A stretch of 64,000 nt of DNA from Mangrovibacterium diazotrophicum (GCF_003610535.1 NZ_RAPN01000001.1:3025320-3089319); one strand, 5' to 3'. Positions 17,158 to 27,372 are shown, counted from the first letter of the stretch. Numbers and translations: made by a program. The notes: generated from the sequence alone by a model not told the origin.

Positions 17158-19431
17158 TTAGTTGATCACCAACTCATCGACAAACAGAAAAGCTTTTTTA
17201 CCGTTGCGAGCGAAGACTTTTACATAGCGCGCACTTTCGCCTTGAAGAGAACCGGAAAAGTTTTTAAATACCAGTTTCTTCTCTTCCGGCGAAATGTCGT
17301 TTTCAACGTGTAGCACATTTTTGTAGGTCAAGCCGTCTTCCGAAACAGCGACTTCCACAAAATCGGGCATAAATACTCCGGGGCCAATAATTTGCATGAA
17401 TGTCGCCGAAAACGAACTCAACGTTTCCACTTTTCCCAGATCAACAGTTACATCCAGGTCGTTGGTAAAACCCTGCCACATACCATCGTTGTAGCTGTCG
17501 CCGCCACGAAGACCGTCCGTCAATGCGCCCGCATCACCAGCCGGGTAAGCCGGGTTCCAAGGTGTTTGGTAGCTCACCGGTTTGCCAATCGCTTTGTGAT
17601 AGTCGACCTGTTTGTGCAACACCGGTTCTGTCAATTTTCCATCCTCAAATACAGCAGCACAAATCGACGCGCTCCCGCTCACGAAAAACTGCCCGCTGTA
17701 CAAATTCGACGCTGTTGTTGGCTGCGAACCGTCAGTTGTGTAGTAAATGGTCGGTTGGCTGATCTCACTTTCAAAGCTAATTCCAATCCGGTGCTCAACG
17801 GTATCCACATCCATAAACGGCAGCAACTCCGCTGTTGGTTTGTAATAGTAATTCACACCCAAACCGTCCAAACGTTTCAGCTGCTCTTTCATGCGTACTT
17901 TAAAGGCATCCCAGTTCAACTGGCTACTGTCCGTCCAGGCACGCTCGGCCAAAGCCAGTGCACGCGGAAAAATCAACTGGTCGGCAACCTGCTCCGAGGG
18001 AACAGTCTCTGACCAAACGCAGGCCTGCAGCCCCTTGATCTGATCAACCTTATCGAGCGGAAAACGGGAACCGTGCAACTTCATGTTGTAAACACTGAAC
18101 AAGCGTGTGTCGGGCCGCGAAAAATACAGGGGATCGCCCGGCGTTAAAATCAGGTCGTTGCCATTGTTCACCACTTTCTCGGGAACGCCGGCCACCCAAT
18201 TTCGCCAGTACATGACATGCAATGTCGAGTCGATTCCACCCTCCAGCGCGTCATCCCAAACCACCACTTCTTTTCCTTTCGCTTGCAGAAACTTAGCCAC
18301 GCGATCGACAAAATAGCCCTGCAGATGCTCGTAATCTTTGATGCCGTTTTTCAACATGAAAACGCGACATTCCTGCGACTCCTCCCAACTGTGTTTCTCT
18401 ACTTCGTCGGCACCAATGTGGATGTATTTTGACGGGAAGATGTCGACAACCTCGTTCAAAACATTCTCAACAAACGTGTAGGTATCCTCGCTAACCGGGT
18501 TCAGCGGTGTTGAGAACACCTTGCCCCAGGCCGATTTACCCGTAGTTGAGAGGTTCGGAAAAATACTGATGGCTGCCATCATGTGGCCCGGCATGTCAAT
18601 TTCGGGAACAATTTCCACGTGTCGCTCCTGCGCATATTTCACAAGGTCGCGCAACTGCTCCTGCGTATAAAAGCCGCCGTAATAAGGAACACCGTCGCGC
18701 ATTTCAATATGCTTCGGGTCGAGCGCATAAATGCTGTCTTCTTTCGACTTTTCAATACACACCGAATCCTGTGCATTGAAGGTTCGCCAGGCGCCTTGCT
18801 CTGTCAATTGCGGGTATTTTTTGATTTCGATCCGCCAGCCCTGATCATCCGTCAGGTGCAAATGAAGTTTATTCAACTTGTACAAGGCCAAACGGTCAAC
18901 ATAGCGCTTCAAGTAATCGATTGAGAAAAAGTGCCGCGAAACGTCCAAGTGCATTCCCCGCCAGCCAAACCGAGGCTTGTCGTAAATACTCAGTTCCGGC
19001 AAACTGTATGTTTCCGAATGTTCTCCGTTTTCAACAGATGGAGGCAGCAATTGCCGAAGCGTTTCAACCGCGTAGAAAATCCCGGCTGCATCGCCTGCTG
19101 CCATGGAAATCTTTTTCGATGTAATGTTGATGGCGTAAGCTTCGGGCGCAGAGAAGGTATCCGATTGCAAGATCTCGATACTGTTCTCTCCTTTTTCAGT
19201 TGACAGCGATTGCCCCAACGCTTTCTGCATGAGCTGCTGAAACTGATCAACTTCGCCTCCAAACTTCCCTTTGTCGGCAACGACTAACTGTGTTTCGGGC
19301 TTCAAGTCGAACTGCCCTTTGGCTGTTTTTAACTGTGCCGGCCAGGGCACTATCGATACATTGGTTCTTTCGGGCGTCGTGCAAGCCGAAGCCAGCAACG
19401 CCAGAACCACAATTAAATAAGTGTACTTCAC
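17158..19431 (-). CDS. Beta-N-acetylhexosaminidase (GH20) lipoprotein
   Basis: A 757-residue enzyme. Lipoprotein signal LLASACTTPE at the N-terminus; a GH20b-type domain to about residue 150; a GH20 catalytic barrel beginning RFGWRGMHLDVSRHFF. The catalytic Asp-Glu pair lies in HIGADEVEKHSW at about 340. After the barrel (about 530 on) come a chitobiase-like beta domain (ISQPTIYYTTDGSQP) and a C-terminal discoidin-like domain. It should remove terminal GlcNAc/GalNAc from chitin fragments, glycans or muropeptides at the cell envelope. A terminator follows directly. No other glycan-use genes adjoin it. Confidence 0.95.
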   Translation of the reverse strand: MKYTYLIVVLALLASACTTPERTNVSIVPWPAQLKTAKGQFDLKPETQLVVADKGKFGGEVDQFQQLMQKALGQSLSTEKGENSIEILQSDTFSAPEAYAINITSKKISMAAGDAAGIFYAVETLRQLLPPSVENGEHSETYSLPELSIYDKPRFGWRGMHLDVSRHFFSIDYLKRYVDRLALYKLNKLHLHLTDDQGWRIEIKKYPQLTEQGAWRTFNAQDSVCIEKSKEDSIYALDPKHIEMRDGVPYYGGFYTQEQLRDLVKYAQERHVEIVPEIDMPGHMMAAISIFPNLSTTGKSAWGKVFSTPLNPVSEDTYTFVENVLNEVVDIFPSKYIHIGADEVEKHSWEESQECRVFMLKNGIKDYEHLQGYFVDRVAKFLQAKGKEVVVWDDALEGGIDSTLHVMYWRNWVAGVPEKVVNNGNDLILTPGDPLYFSRPDTRLFSVYNMKLHGSRFPLDKVDQIKGLQACVWSETVPSEQVADQLIFPRALALAERAWTDSSQLNWDAFKVRMKEQLKRLDGLGVNYYYKPTAELLPFMDVDTVEHRIGISFESEISQPTIYYTTDGSQPTTASNLYSGQFFVSGSASICAAVFEDGKLTEPVLHKQVDYHKAIGKPVSYQTPWNPAYPAGDAGALTDGLRGGDSYNDGMWQGFTNDLDVTVDLGKVETLSSFSATFMQIIGPGVFMPDFVEVAVSEDGLTYKNVLHVENDISPEEKKLVFKNFSGSLQGESARYVKVFARNGKKAFLFVDELVIN

Positions 19432-19498
19432 GGAATAATGATTTAGGTAGCCTCAAAGATAAAAAGAACGGGCACACCCGAAAATTAAACGCCTGTTG

Positions 19499-20851
19499 TC
19501 ACGACCGAGATAACATAGAAATCTTCTTCCACGACTTGCGGAAGATCGGTAGTTCATAGGCCAGCATGCAGATCCAGCCAACCAGGCAAGCCAAGGCGAA
19601 ACCTCTCATACCCAGGAAATGCGCCAACGCGTAGGCCGCCACCACCCGGCCAACCATTTGCGCAGTAGTTGCTCCCAGCGTCACTTTCAACCGCCCTACT
19701 CCGCGAAAATAGCCTTGCAGCAAATTGGTCAGTCCCGGCAACAAATACAGAAAAGCCATGATGCGGAGATATTCGACTCCTTCGCTAATGAATTGAGGAT
19801 CTTTATCGCTCACGAATGCGCCGACCAATTGGGGCGCAAAAACGAAAACCGGAACCATGAGGACGGCTGTGTACAACAGGACAAGTTTCAACCCAACCAG
19901 AAAGCCTTTTCGCATACGGTCAACTTTACTGGCACCGTGATTTTGCGCCATAAAGCCAGTTGTCCCGTGACCAATGTTTTGCTGTACCACCATGATCAGG
20001 TCGTCAATCCGGGTAACGGCGTTGAAGGCACCGATGGTGTATACTCCCAGCGGGTTGACCGCGCCTTGAATGAGAAACTTACCGATTTGCAGGGTAATTT
20101 GCTGCAGGGCAGCCGTTGCACTGAAACTAACCGTTTGCCGAAACAGGCTCCAATCGAAGACAAACTCGTGGCGCGCAAATTTGAGGATCGGGAACTTTTG
20201 ATGCACGTAAACCATGCAAAAAACAGCCGACAGCAACTCGGCAATTACCGTTGCAACAGCAGCTCCCCGAATGCCGATTTTCCAAACGGCTACAAAAAGA
20301 ATGTCCATTAAAATATTCAATACGGCCGAAATAATCAGGAAATAGAGCGACGCACTGGAGTTGCCCATGCTCCGCAAAGTAGATGCGTAAATGTTGTAGA
20401 TAAACGAAAAGACCAGCCCCCCAAAGATGATCTGCAGGTAGCTTGTTGCGTCGCCCAGAATATTGGACGGCGTTCGCATCAGGCGCAAAATATCGCGGGA
20501 AAAGAACAAGCCCATGATCACTATAAACAGAGTGAAAACTCCCCCGGCGATCATCGAGGTCGAGATTTCCCGTTTCAATTTGGGAATATCGCCCGAGCCG
20601 AAAAAGTGCCCCATCAGAATGGACATGCCCAGGCAAATACCGACCATCAGGAAAAGCATGATGTTCATGATCGGGCTGGCTGCACCCAAGGCCGCCAAAG
20701 CATCAGTGCCTACAACACGGCCAACAATGATGGAATCGGCCATGTTGTAGGTGAGCATGCACAAATTACCGATAATCAATGGCACAATGTAAGTGACAAT
20801 CTGCGGCGTTATCGGCCCCCTGGTCATATCGACAATTTTTCCTCTGCTCAT
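19499..20851 (-). CDS. MATE-family efflux transporter
   Basis: A 450-residue protein with about 12 membrane segments and the MATE start pattern MTRGPITPQIVTYIVPLIIG followed by NMADSIIVGRVVGTDALAALG. It should export organic cations or drugs using Na+ or H+. It ends with a basic tail (RKSWKKISMLSRS), a normal family length. It lies upstream of the hexosaminidase gene on the same strand with a 67-bp gap; a functional link is not evident. Confidence 0.93.
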   Translation of the reverse strand: MSRGKIVDMTRGPITPQIVTYIVPLIIGNLCMLTYNMADSIIVGRVVGTDALAALGAASPIMNIMLFLMVGICLGMSILMGHFFGSGDIPKLKREISTSMIAGGVFTLFIVIMGLFFSRDILRLMRTPSNILGDATSYLQIIFGGLVFSFIYNIYASTLRSMGNSSASLYFLIISAVLNILMDILFVAVWKIGIRGAAVATVIAELLSAVFCMVYVHQKFPILKFARHEFVFDWSLFRQTVSFSATAALQQITLQIGKFLIQGAVNPLGVYTIGAFNAVTRIDDLIMVVQQNIGHGTTGFMAQNHGASKVDRMRKGFLVGLKLVLLYTAVLMVPVFVFAPQLVGAFVSDKDPQFISEGVEYLRIMAFLYLLPGLTNLLQGYFRGVGRLKVTLGATTAQMVGRVVAAYALAHFLGMRGFALACLVGWICMLAYELPIFRKSWKKISMLSRS

Positions 20852-21071
20852 ATCCTACTCTCCAAAACGCAAAGGTAGCAATCAACATTCGTTCCGCTTA
20901 TCCACAGCGATTATTCAGCCGTAGGTTGCTTTAATGTTACCAGGAAGGAAATACGCCCGTTTCTAAAGTCTAGTTTAAATAGCGGTCCAATCCGGCATTT
21001 CGAATGACAACGAGGGACAATGTGAACTAATTTTGATCTCCACAACGTCAACTTAAAGTCGTTTAAACTGT

Positions 21072-21944
21072 ATGATCCAGGATATTTTTCCACACCAATT
21101 CGACAATCAATACAAAGCCAACCAGCTTGTTGCTGATTCAGACTGGCTATTTTATTTCGAAAACAATCAACTGTTAGTAAAACCGACAGGAGATCAATTC
21201 TTCATTCCGAAGAAAAAGGATTTTCCCGCTGTTGACACAACATCGGCGACCTTCCTTTTTTCACTGAACGAGGCCTCCTGTTTTTTGATTTCGGGAAAAC
21301 CGGAAATCGACTCGGCTGATTTCGAATACAAGGACATGAATTTCATACGGGCCATCGACCAGCCTGAAATTGCGTGGACTGCACTTGCAGCTTTTCAGCT
21401 GATGAACTGGTACAAGCAAAACAAGTTTTGTGGTAAATGCGGATCTCCCATGCAACTGAAAGCTGACGAACGTGCCATTGTGTGCCCTTCCTGCAAAAAC
21501 TTGGTTTTCCCAAAAATATCGCCGGCCGTGATCACTGCGATCATTTGCGACGACAAAATCCTGCTGGCCCGAAACGCCAGTTTCACCAACAACCGTTTTG
21601 CACTAATTGCCGGGTATGTGGACATTGGCGAAACGCTGGAACAAGCTGTTTGCCGGGAGATCAAGGAGGAAGTTGGACTGGAAATCACCAAACTGCATTA
21701 TTACGCGAGCCAGCCCTGGCCCCTATCGGGCTCGCTGATGCTGGGCTTTGTTGCGGAGGCCGACGACCGGCAGCCAATCGTGATCGACAACAAGGAGATC
21801 GTTGAAGCGGGCTGGTTCTCGCGGGGGCAGTTGCCCAACGTTCCGAACAATACCAGCATCGCCGGCGAGATGATTGAAAAGTTCGAAAAGGGTGAGCTGA
21901 ACATCGCTTCGCTTGCCCTTGTGGAAAAGCAACTGCAGCGCTAG
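21072..21944 (+). CDS. nudC: NAD(+) diphosphatase / NADH pyrophosphatase NudC
   Basis: A 290-residue Nudix enzyme. A zinc ribbon, C120-x2-C123 and C138-x2-C141, precedes the Nudix box GYVDIGETLEQAVCREIKEEVG (about 181-202), here named by its ends G181 and G202 and key glutamates. The NudC-specific SQPWP motif follows at about 213, reading SQPWPLSGSLMLGF instead of the commoner SQPWPFP. It hydrolyses NADH to NMNH and AMP and may remove NAD caps from RNA. A CDGSH gene follows 44 bp downstream on the same strand. Confidence 0.95.
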   Translation: MIQDIFPHQFDNQYKANQLVADSDWLFYFENNQLLVKPTGDQFFIPKKKDFPAVDTTSATFLFSLNEASCFLISGKPEIDSADFEYKDMNFIRAIDQPEIAWTALAAFQLMNWYKQNKFCGKCGSPMQLKADERAIVCPSCKNLVFPKISPAVITAIICDDKILLARNASFTNNRFALIAGYVDIGETLEQAVCREIKEEVGLEITKLHYYASQPWPLSGSLMLGFVAEADDRQPIVIDNKEIVEAGWFSRGQLPNVPNNTSIAGEMIEKFEKGELNIASLALVEKQLQR

Positions 21945-21988
21945 AGAATAGAAGATTTACAGAATCACAATATTTAAATTCATTTATC

Positions 21989-22189
21989 ATGAGTCAAGAA
22001 GCAAAAAAAGAAGCTGTGACTATCAAACTTTTTAAAGATGGTCCTTACCTGGTTGAAGGAGTTGTAAACATCACCACCGTTGATGGTGAAACAAAAGAGT
22101 ACACCAACCCGCATCTGTGTCGTTGCGGTGGCTCGTCGAACAAGCCCTTCTGCGATGGTACACACAAAAAGATCGGCTTCAAAGGGTAA
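21989..22189 (+). CDS. CDGSH iron-sulfur domain protein
   Basis: A 66-residue protein consisting of one CDGSH domain: CRCGGSSNKPFCDGTHKK supplies the three cysteines and one histidine that hold a 2Fe-2S cluster. No membrane anchor. Role probably electron transfer or cluster handling. It follows nudC closely and is ended by a terminator at 22258-22303, so the two may form a small redox-related operon. Confidence 0.93.
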   Translation: MSQEAKKEAVTIKLFKDGPYLVEGVVNITTVDGETKEYTNPHLCRCGGSSNKPFCDGTHKKIGFKG

Positions 22190-22257
22190 ATCTTTTCGTT
22201 ACAATCTCAAATCAACTTAAAAGACACAAACCGGATTATCCGGTAATGTCGAAAGCG

Positions 22258-22303
22258 GGCAGATGACTTGCAGCAAAAGCGGCAAACCATCTGTCTTTTT
22301 TTT
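22258..22303 (+). terminator. Terminator of nudC-CDGSH unit
   Basis: GGCAGATG pairs with CATCTGTC (8 bp, one G-U) and is followed by eight T residues. Confidence 0.8.
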
Positions 22304-22364
22304 GTGCCTCAATCCCAGCTTACCATTAGGTTAGTATCTTTGAGTTTCAATAGAAGTCTTCACC

Positions 22365-23555
22365 ATGTCCTTTTCGTCAAAAGCTATCCTACTCGTCTGC
22401 CTGGCAATTTTCAGTTGTTTGAGCAGCTGCCATTCTTCAACTAAAAAAGAAGCAATAAGCCCACAACAACAGCAGACTGCGACAAGCGATGACTATGAAG
22501 TGTATTTACCGGAAGACAATCAACCGAAAAACGGGTGGCCTTTGCTTATTGCCATTGATCCTCATGGTTCCGGAATAACAGCGATGCAACACCTGCAACA
22601 AGCCGCCGAACAATACCCGGCAATAATCATCGCTTCCAACCGAATTCAGAATAACGATCCGAATTTCATGGCGGAACTTGATAAACTGATTACCGATGCC
22701 CGAAAACGCTACCCGGTGTCAGATCGCATCTATCTTGCTGGTTTTTCGGGCGGTGCGCGAATGGCACTGGCTTATGCCGGCTCGCACCGGGTGTCGGGTG
22801 TTATTGCTGCAGGTGCGTTTGCCCAACCGGATGAACTGCGCACCATTCCCTGCCCGGTGATCGGCATCCTCGGCATGGATGACTTTAACTTTTCGGAAGC
22901 AGCTCAATATCTTTTCAATCCGGAACTTTTACCGGTTAATGTGCATATCGAGCTCACGCATGCCTCGCACGAATGGCCAGGTGCAGATCGTCTGACTGAT
23001 GCCTGGGGATGGTTTCAATTGTCCAATGAATCAAATAAAGACAAGCTGACAAATTACGTGGAACGGCAACAACAGCGAATCGATTCATTGATGCTAACGG
23101 GCGACTTACTGCAGGCGGCTTGTAGCAGTCGAAACATGGCTTCGGTTCCCGCTTTCGAAGCGCTTGTTCCTTTTTCTAAAAACACCAACGAACTGACCGG
23201 CTCCACTGCCTACCAACAACAGCTCGAAGCACTTGGGAAAAGTCTGCAGTTTGAGATGAATACCCGCCAGGAGTTGAGCCAGGCGCTGATCGAAAAAGAT
23301 GCGCTTTGGTGGACGAATGAGATCAGTGTTCTACAGAAAAAGGCCGAAACGGAGCCCGATGTCATTCAGCAAATGGCCTATAAACGCCTGACTGGTTTCC
23401 TTGGCATCGTTTGTTATTCCTATTCGCGGCAGTTTGTTGCCCGTGGCGACGCCGCTCAGCTAGAGCAGGTGCTCATGGTATACCGGCTGGCAGAACCAAA
23501 TAATCCGGACGTTCTCCGCTTTACGGAGGAACTGAAAAAGCTGCAACAGCCGTAA
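22365..23555 (+). CDS. Lipoprotein with alpha/beta-hydrolase domain
   Basis: A 396-residue predicted lipoprotein (CLSSCHSS lipobox). Residues about 45-230 look like an alpha/beta-hydrolase of the esterase/dienelactone type: LLIAIDPHGSG gives the oxyanion region and GFSGGAR the nucleophile elbow (Ser about 128). ILGMDDFNF and a later THASHEWPG could supply the acid and the histidine. The C-terminal 160 residues are helical and lack a motif I know. Substrate unknown. Confidence 0.8.
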   Translation: MSFSSKAILLVCLAIFSCLSSCHSSTKKEAISPQQQQTATSDDYEVYLPEDNQPKNGWPLLIAIDPHGSGITAMQHLQQAAEQYPAIIIASNRIQNNDPNFMAELDKLITDARKRYPVSDRIYLAGFSGGARMALAYAGSHRVSGVIAAGAFAQPDELRTIPCPVIGILGMDDFNFSEAAQYLFNPELLPVNVHIELTHASHEWPGADRLTDAWGWFQLSNESNKDKLTNYVERQQQRIDSLMLTGDLLQAACSSRNMASVPAFEALVPFSKNTNELTGSTAYQQQLEALGKSLQFEMNTRQELSQALIEKDALWWTNEISVLQKKAETEPDVIQQMAYKRLTGFLGIVCYSYSRQFVARGDAAQLEQVLMVYRLAEPNNPDVLRFTEELKKLQQP

Positions 23556-23668
23556 CCTCCTAATTTGCTCTGAAATAAACTTTTCCTCCCTCGCCGCTGT
23601 TTTTGAAGGAGTGTTTTTTGTGCGCCTCTAAATGATCACAGTTTCCCAAAAACTTTGTACGCAAATTA

Positions 23669-24748
23669 ATGAAGATGAAAGAAACAGGGTTTAACTACGA
23701 GCATTTCTTCGAAATCTCTCCGGATTTGTTATGTATTGCCGGCTTCGACGGATACTTTAAGAAGATCAATTCGGCAGTCACTAAAGTCCTAGGCTACTCT
23801 TTTGAAGAGTTGTACGCGAGACCAATTAATGACTTTGTGCATCCGGAAGACCAGTCGCTGACCGATAAAGTCCGCAGTGAATTGCATAAAGCACGACCAC
23901 TTTACAATTTCGAAAACCGTTACATTACCAAAAGCGGCGAAATTGTATGGCTGGCCTGGACCTCCTTACCAGTTCAAGGAGAGAAGCTGGTATTTGCGAT
24001 TGCCAAAAACATTACGCACAAAAAGAAACTGGAACAAGATCGCAGCGAACTACTTACCCGGCTCACCCACGTCAATCAGGATTTGAAGCAATTGACATAC
24101 ACGACCTCTCACGATTTGCGATCGCCGGTAAACAACGTTTTGGCCGTGCTGGATTTACTCGATATCTCAACGATCGACGATCAGGACGCGGTTGAGCTCA
24201 TCAATATTTTAAAACTGTCGGGGGAATGTCTGAAAGAAACGCTGGACAACTACATCGACACCTTAAATCAGAAACACGAAACTCTCGCCAACTACGAAGA
24301 AGTTGATCTCGAAGAATGTCTTCAGAAGGTACTTCGTTCGATCAGCACCTTACTCGAGACATCGAAAACAGAACTGCAGGTTGACTTTTCCGAGGCTCCT
24401 AATATCAAGTTCAACAATGCTTACATGGAAAGCGTGTTTCTGAATCTCCTGACTAACTCGATTAAATACTCTCGCCCGGGTAGTAACCCGGTCATTCAGA
24501 TCCGCTCGCAACAGGACGACAGAAGAATACGTCTGACTTTTACCGATAACGGCCAGGGATTTGACATGCCCCGAGTTCAAGACAAAGTTTTCGGACTGCA
24601 GCAAAAATTCAACGACTCCAAGGACGCCAAAGGAATAGGCCTATACCTGGTACACAATCACATTACCACCATGGGCGGCGAAATAAGCCTCGAAAGCGAA
24701 CTGGATCAAGGAGCAAAATTTATCATGCGTTTTTTAAAGGACGTATAA
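23669..24748 (+). CDS. PAS-domain sensor histidine kinase, soluble
   Basis: A 359-residue kinase with no membrane segment. One PAS domain (about 9-118, EISPDLLCIAGFDGYF onward), a HisKA helix with phospho-acceptor H148 in TTSHDLRSPVNN, and a HATPase domain with N box LLTNSIKYS, DNGQGFDM and GIGLYLV. The layout is common for cytoplasmic Bacteroidota kinases. No response-regulator gene is next to it, so the partner is unknown; it is unlikely to be the partner of the regulator at 48577, which has its own kinase. Confidence 0.93.
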   Translation: MKMKETGFNYEHFFEISPDLLCIAGFDGYFKKINSAVTKVLGYSFEELYARPINDFVHPEDQSLTDKVRSELHKARPLYNFENRYITKSGEIVWLAWTSLPVQGEKLVFAIAKNITHKKKLEQDRSELLTRLTHVNQDLKQLTYTTSHDLRSPVNNVLAVLDLLDISTIDDQDAVELINILKLSGECLKETLDNYIDTLNQKHETLANYEEVDLEECLQKVLRSISTLLETSKTELQVDFSEAPNIKFNNAYMESVFLNLLTNSIKYSRPGSNPVIQIRSQQDDRRIRLTFTDNGQGFDMPRVQDKVFGLQQKFNDSKDAKGIGLYLVHNHITTMGGEISLESELDQGAKFIMRFLKDV

Positions 24749-24821
24749 CTGAATAAACCAACCTTTAGGAGTTGGGAAGAGAAATTCAGAAGGATGCCTG
24801 CCTTATTATTCATCCAGAACA

Positions 24822-25478
24822 TCACCGCTTGTAAGGGAAATGATAGCCAATATTGATCCCGATATTAAAGCCCCTGAATCCGCCCGAATAAGCGACATTA
24901 TAATCAACATAGGGAGCTACAACAAAACGCTTAAAATAGTTATTGATTTCCAAGCCCAAGGCGAAACAAATCGGACTTTGGAGTCCGTCCGGACTCTCAG
25001 ATTCGTCCAATCCCGAAAACTCTTTAATCCTTAAAAAGCTGACGTAGGGCGAAATGTCCAGCCGACTGTTGGCCGGAATATGGTAGGCCATATGCTCAGC
25101 CGACAGTAGCATTAAAGCCCCCAGAAAGAGCGCTCCCTCCCACGACCCGTCCTCCGTGTCAATAATGCTCGCACCCAGCAACCATAGCGGAATTCCCAGG
25201 GTTCCGACACCAAACTGGTTATGGTCCTTGCCGAACAGAATTTCTGAATCGAAACTGAAATGCTCACCCAAAAACATTCGAATTTTCATTCCTCCTGCGT
25301 AGGTAGAGGGATAGGGTTCGTTGGCTGACAAATGCGCAGCCGACAGAAACAGCGTAAATGCTTTTTGATGCGTTTGCGACGAATCCTCGAAAAGATCGCT
25401 TGCGTCGAACTCCGATTGCCCCACCAACAAAACAGGCAGGCAAACCACCCACAGAAACAACCATACTTTCCCTTTCAT
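24822..25478 (-). CDS. Secreted protein, probable small outer-membrane beta-barrel
   Basis: A 218-residue protein from the chosen ATG at 25478, where a clear signal peptide starts (MKGKVWLFLWVVCLPVLLVG, cleaved before QSEFD). The frame is open a further 40 codons upstream, but that stretch is cysteine- and aromatic-rich without family character. The mature part alternates polar and aromatic residues and ends in YHFPYKR, in the style of beta-barrel proteins with a repeated aromatic-ended strand (GFRGFNIGINIGYHF). No family recognised. Convergent with the PAS kinase. Confidence 0.7.
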   Translation of the reverse strand: MKGKVWLFLWVVCLPVLLVGQSEFDASDLFEDSSQTHQKAFTLFLSAAHLSANEPYPSTYAGGMKIRMFLGEHFSFDSEILFGKDHNQFGVGTLGIPLWLLGASIIDTEDGSWEGALFLGALMLLSAEHMAYHIPANSRLDISPYVSFLRIKEFSGLDESESPDGLQSPICFALGLEINNYFKRFVVAPYVDYNVAYSGGFRGFNIGINIGYHFPYKR

Positions 25479-25852
25479 GACAGCGTTTTTACGATTACTT
25501 AAATTACAATAGAAATGATAGAAAACAAAATGCTTGCTGGAAGGGAATTGAGTCCAGAAAACTGGTTCGACAGTTATGCAGTAGACTTGGATCAGCATCC
25601 TGCCTCTTGCTAAATCTTCCCTGGCAAAACCAAGATATCATTTAGAGCAAATGCTCATTTATTAACTTATCCTTAAACCACACATACAATTATCTGCATT
25701 TATTAATAAATCATAACAAAAACGGGAAATGAAGCTTACATTTACTGGTACAAAAATGCTTCAGGCGACAGGACTCTATTAATTGTTTCCAACCATTTTT
25801 GCCTGCGATTAATTCCTTCCCTGCCTCTTGACGTCCACAAAACAAGAGAGAT
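25479..25852. other. Intergenic region between divergent genes
   Basis: 374 bp, A/T-rich, between the beta-barrel candidate and the thiosulfate transporter. No RNA gene, clear promoter pair or strong hairpin recognised. Confidence 0.4.
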
Positions 25853-26860
25853 ATGACAACATTTGTAATTTTATTATTGGGATTTTTATTCGGAGCGATT
25901 ATCGCCTACGCGAACCTGAACAAATACAACGTTATTAGTGGCATGGCTATGCTCCGGGACTTCACCGTTGCCAAAGCCATTCTAACAGCCATTGGCCTTG
26001 GTTCCGTATTATTGGCACTCGAAATGCATTTCGGACTGACGATTTATCACATTAAACCCTTTATCGCAACGGGCATCATGCTCGGCGGATTTATTTTTGG
26101 CGTCGGTATGGCCATTTTGGGATACTGCCCTGGAACAATGGTGATATCGTTGGGACAAGGATCGCTGGATGCATTGGCAGGTCTGGTCGGAGGTTTGCTT
26201 GGTGGATGGATCTTTACCCAACTTTATCCCTCTCTGCAAGGGGTACTTGGACCTAACTGGGGCGCACTTTCCATCTCTGGATTAATTGAAAGCCCGGTGC
26301 TGTTTACAGTTGTTGTCATCCTGTTTGCCGCAACGTTACTGTTTATCGCTTTCAAATTGAACACCAAAAGCGAGAATCCGAAAGACAAAAAATGGCTTTA
26401 TGCCGGAATCGCCCTGGCGGTGTTAAATGGTATTGTATTTCTGAAGGCCGGGCAGAACAGACCGATCGGAGCGTCCACATCTTTTCCGTACATGGCAGAC
26501 TCGCTGACCTGCAGTACCGCGAACGAATATTTCGCAAAAATCAAAACCCCGGGAAACTGGGAAATGATCTTCCTGCTGGGAGCGCTGTTGGCAGGCTTTG
26601 TCATTGCAAAGCTCCGGGGCGAATTCAAGTTTACCGTTGTTCATTCCAATTGGCAACAATATCGTAGTTCCTCCAAAGCGAGTCGTACTATTTGGGCTTT
26701 CTTTGCAGGCCTGATCTTAATCTTCGGAGCACGAATGGCCGGAGGATGTACAAGCGGTCACGTCATTTCGGGGGGAATGCAACTGGCTGTGAGTAGCCTC
26801 GTTTTTGGCGCATTTGTATTTGCAGGCTTGTTGCTTACCGGAAAGTACTTTTATCGGTAA
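25853..26860 (+). CDS. YeeE/YedE-family transporter, probable thiosulfate uptake (TsuA-like)
   Basis: A 335-residue membrane protein built of two YeeE halves. The first half carries GYCPGT (Cys about 91) in a glycine-rich loop; the second carries GGCTSGH (Cys about 298). These correspond to the cysteines along the thiosulfate path in YeeE/TsuA. It would import thiosulfate or a related sulfur compound. Some YedE relatives act in selenium metabolism, but no selenium genes are nearby. No TusA/YeeD partner is adjacent. Confidence 0.88.
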   Translation: MTTFVILLLGFLFGAIIAYANLNKYNVISGMAMLRDFTVAKAILTAIGLGSVLLALEMHFGLTIYHIKPFIATGIMLGGFIFGVGMAILGYCPGTMVISLGQGSLDALAGLVGGLLGGWIFTQLYPSLQGVLGPNWGALSISGLIESPVLFTVVVILFAATLLFIAFKLNTKSENPKDKKWLYAGIALAVLNGIVFLKAGQNRPIGASTSFPYMADSLTCSTANEYFAKIKTPGNWEMIFLLGALLAGFVIAKLRGEFKFTVVHSNWQQYRSSSKASRTIWAFFAGLILIFGARMAGGCTSGHVISGGMQLAVSSLVFGAFVFAGLLLTGKYFYR

Positions 26861-27165
26861 ATATAAATTCTGGTTGCCGCACGGAAGCCATATTTACGTT
26901 CGAAAAACATATCGGTTATATCGCTTGCTGAATCTTTAGTTTTATATTCGTAAACTAAATGCTACCACAGTCCGACTAAAAGAACTTTTGTTCTTCTATT
27001 TGACGTTAATTCGGTTGGTTAATTTTGTTTTAAATGACTCACTTCCTGAGATCTTAAAATTCCCTTTTTAAATACCTTTACCCGCACATTATTCCGCCAA
27101 ACTAGCAATGATTTTAAGTCTAAGATCATTGAACTAACATTGTTATTTTACTAAATTAAAAAATT
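26861..27165. other. Intergenic region upstream of the 68-residue protein
   Basis: 305 bp, strongly A/T-rich. GATCTTAAAAT near 27051 is partly mirrored by ATTTTAAG and AGATC near 27111-27127, a loose inverted pair. The last 20 bases before the ATG are almost all A and T, as often seen before well-translated Bacteroidota genes. No firm promoter called. Confidence 0.35.
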
Positions 27166-27372
27166 ATGAAAGGTGTTGTTAAAAAAACTCGTTTAGATGG
27201 TTTTTACGAAGTTCAAACCGACAGTATTGTATCTGTTTTCGAACTAGTTGGATGCTCTATCGTCAATGTTGGCGATGAGATTGAAGGAGGTTTAGATAGT
27301 CTGGGAGGTAAAGAACTGACGAATATCACTCAAAACGAATCGTTTGATGCAGTTATCCAGGAGATAAACTAA
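27166..27372 (+). CDS. Small protein of unknown function
   Basis: A 68-residue acidic protein with no signal peptide or membrane segment. It has alternating hydrophobic positions (EVQTDSIVSVFELVGC), a GDEIEG turn and LGGKELTNITQ, which suggests a small beta-rich fold. Its A-rich upstream region and the inverted repeat after its stop support a real, independent gene. I do not recognise the family. Confidence 0.6.
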   Translation: MKGVVKKTRLDGFYEVQTDSIVSVFELVGCSIVNVGDEIEGGLDSLGGKELTNITQNESFDAVIQEIN

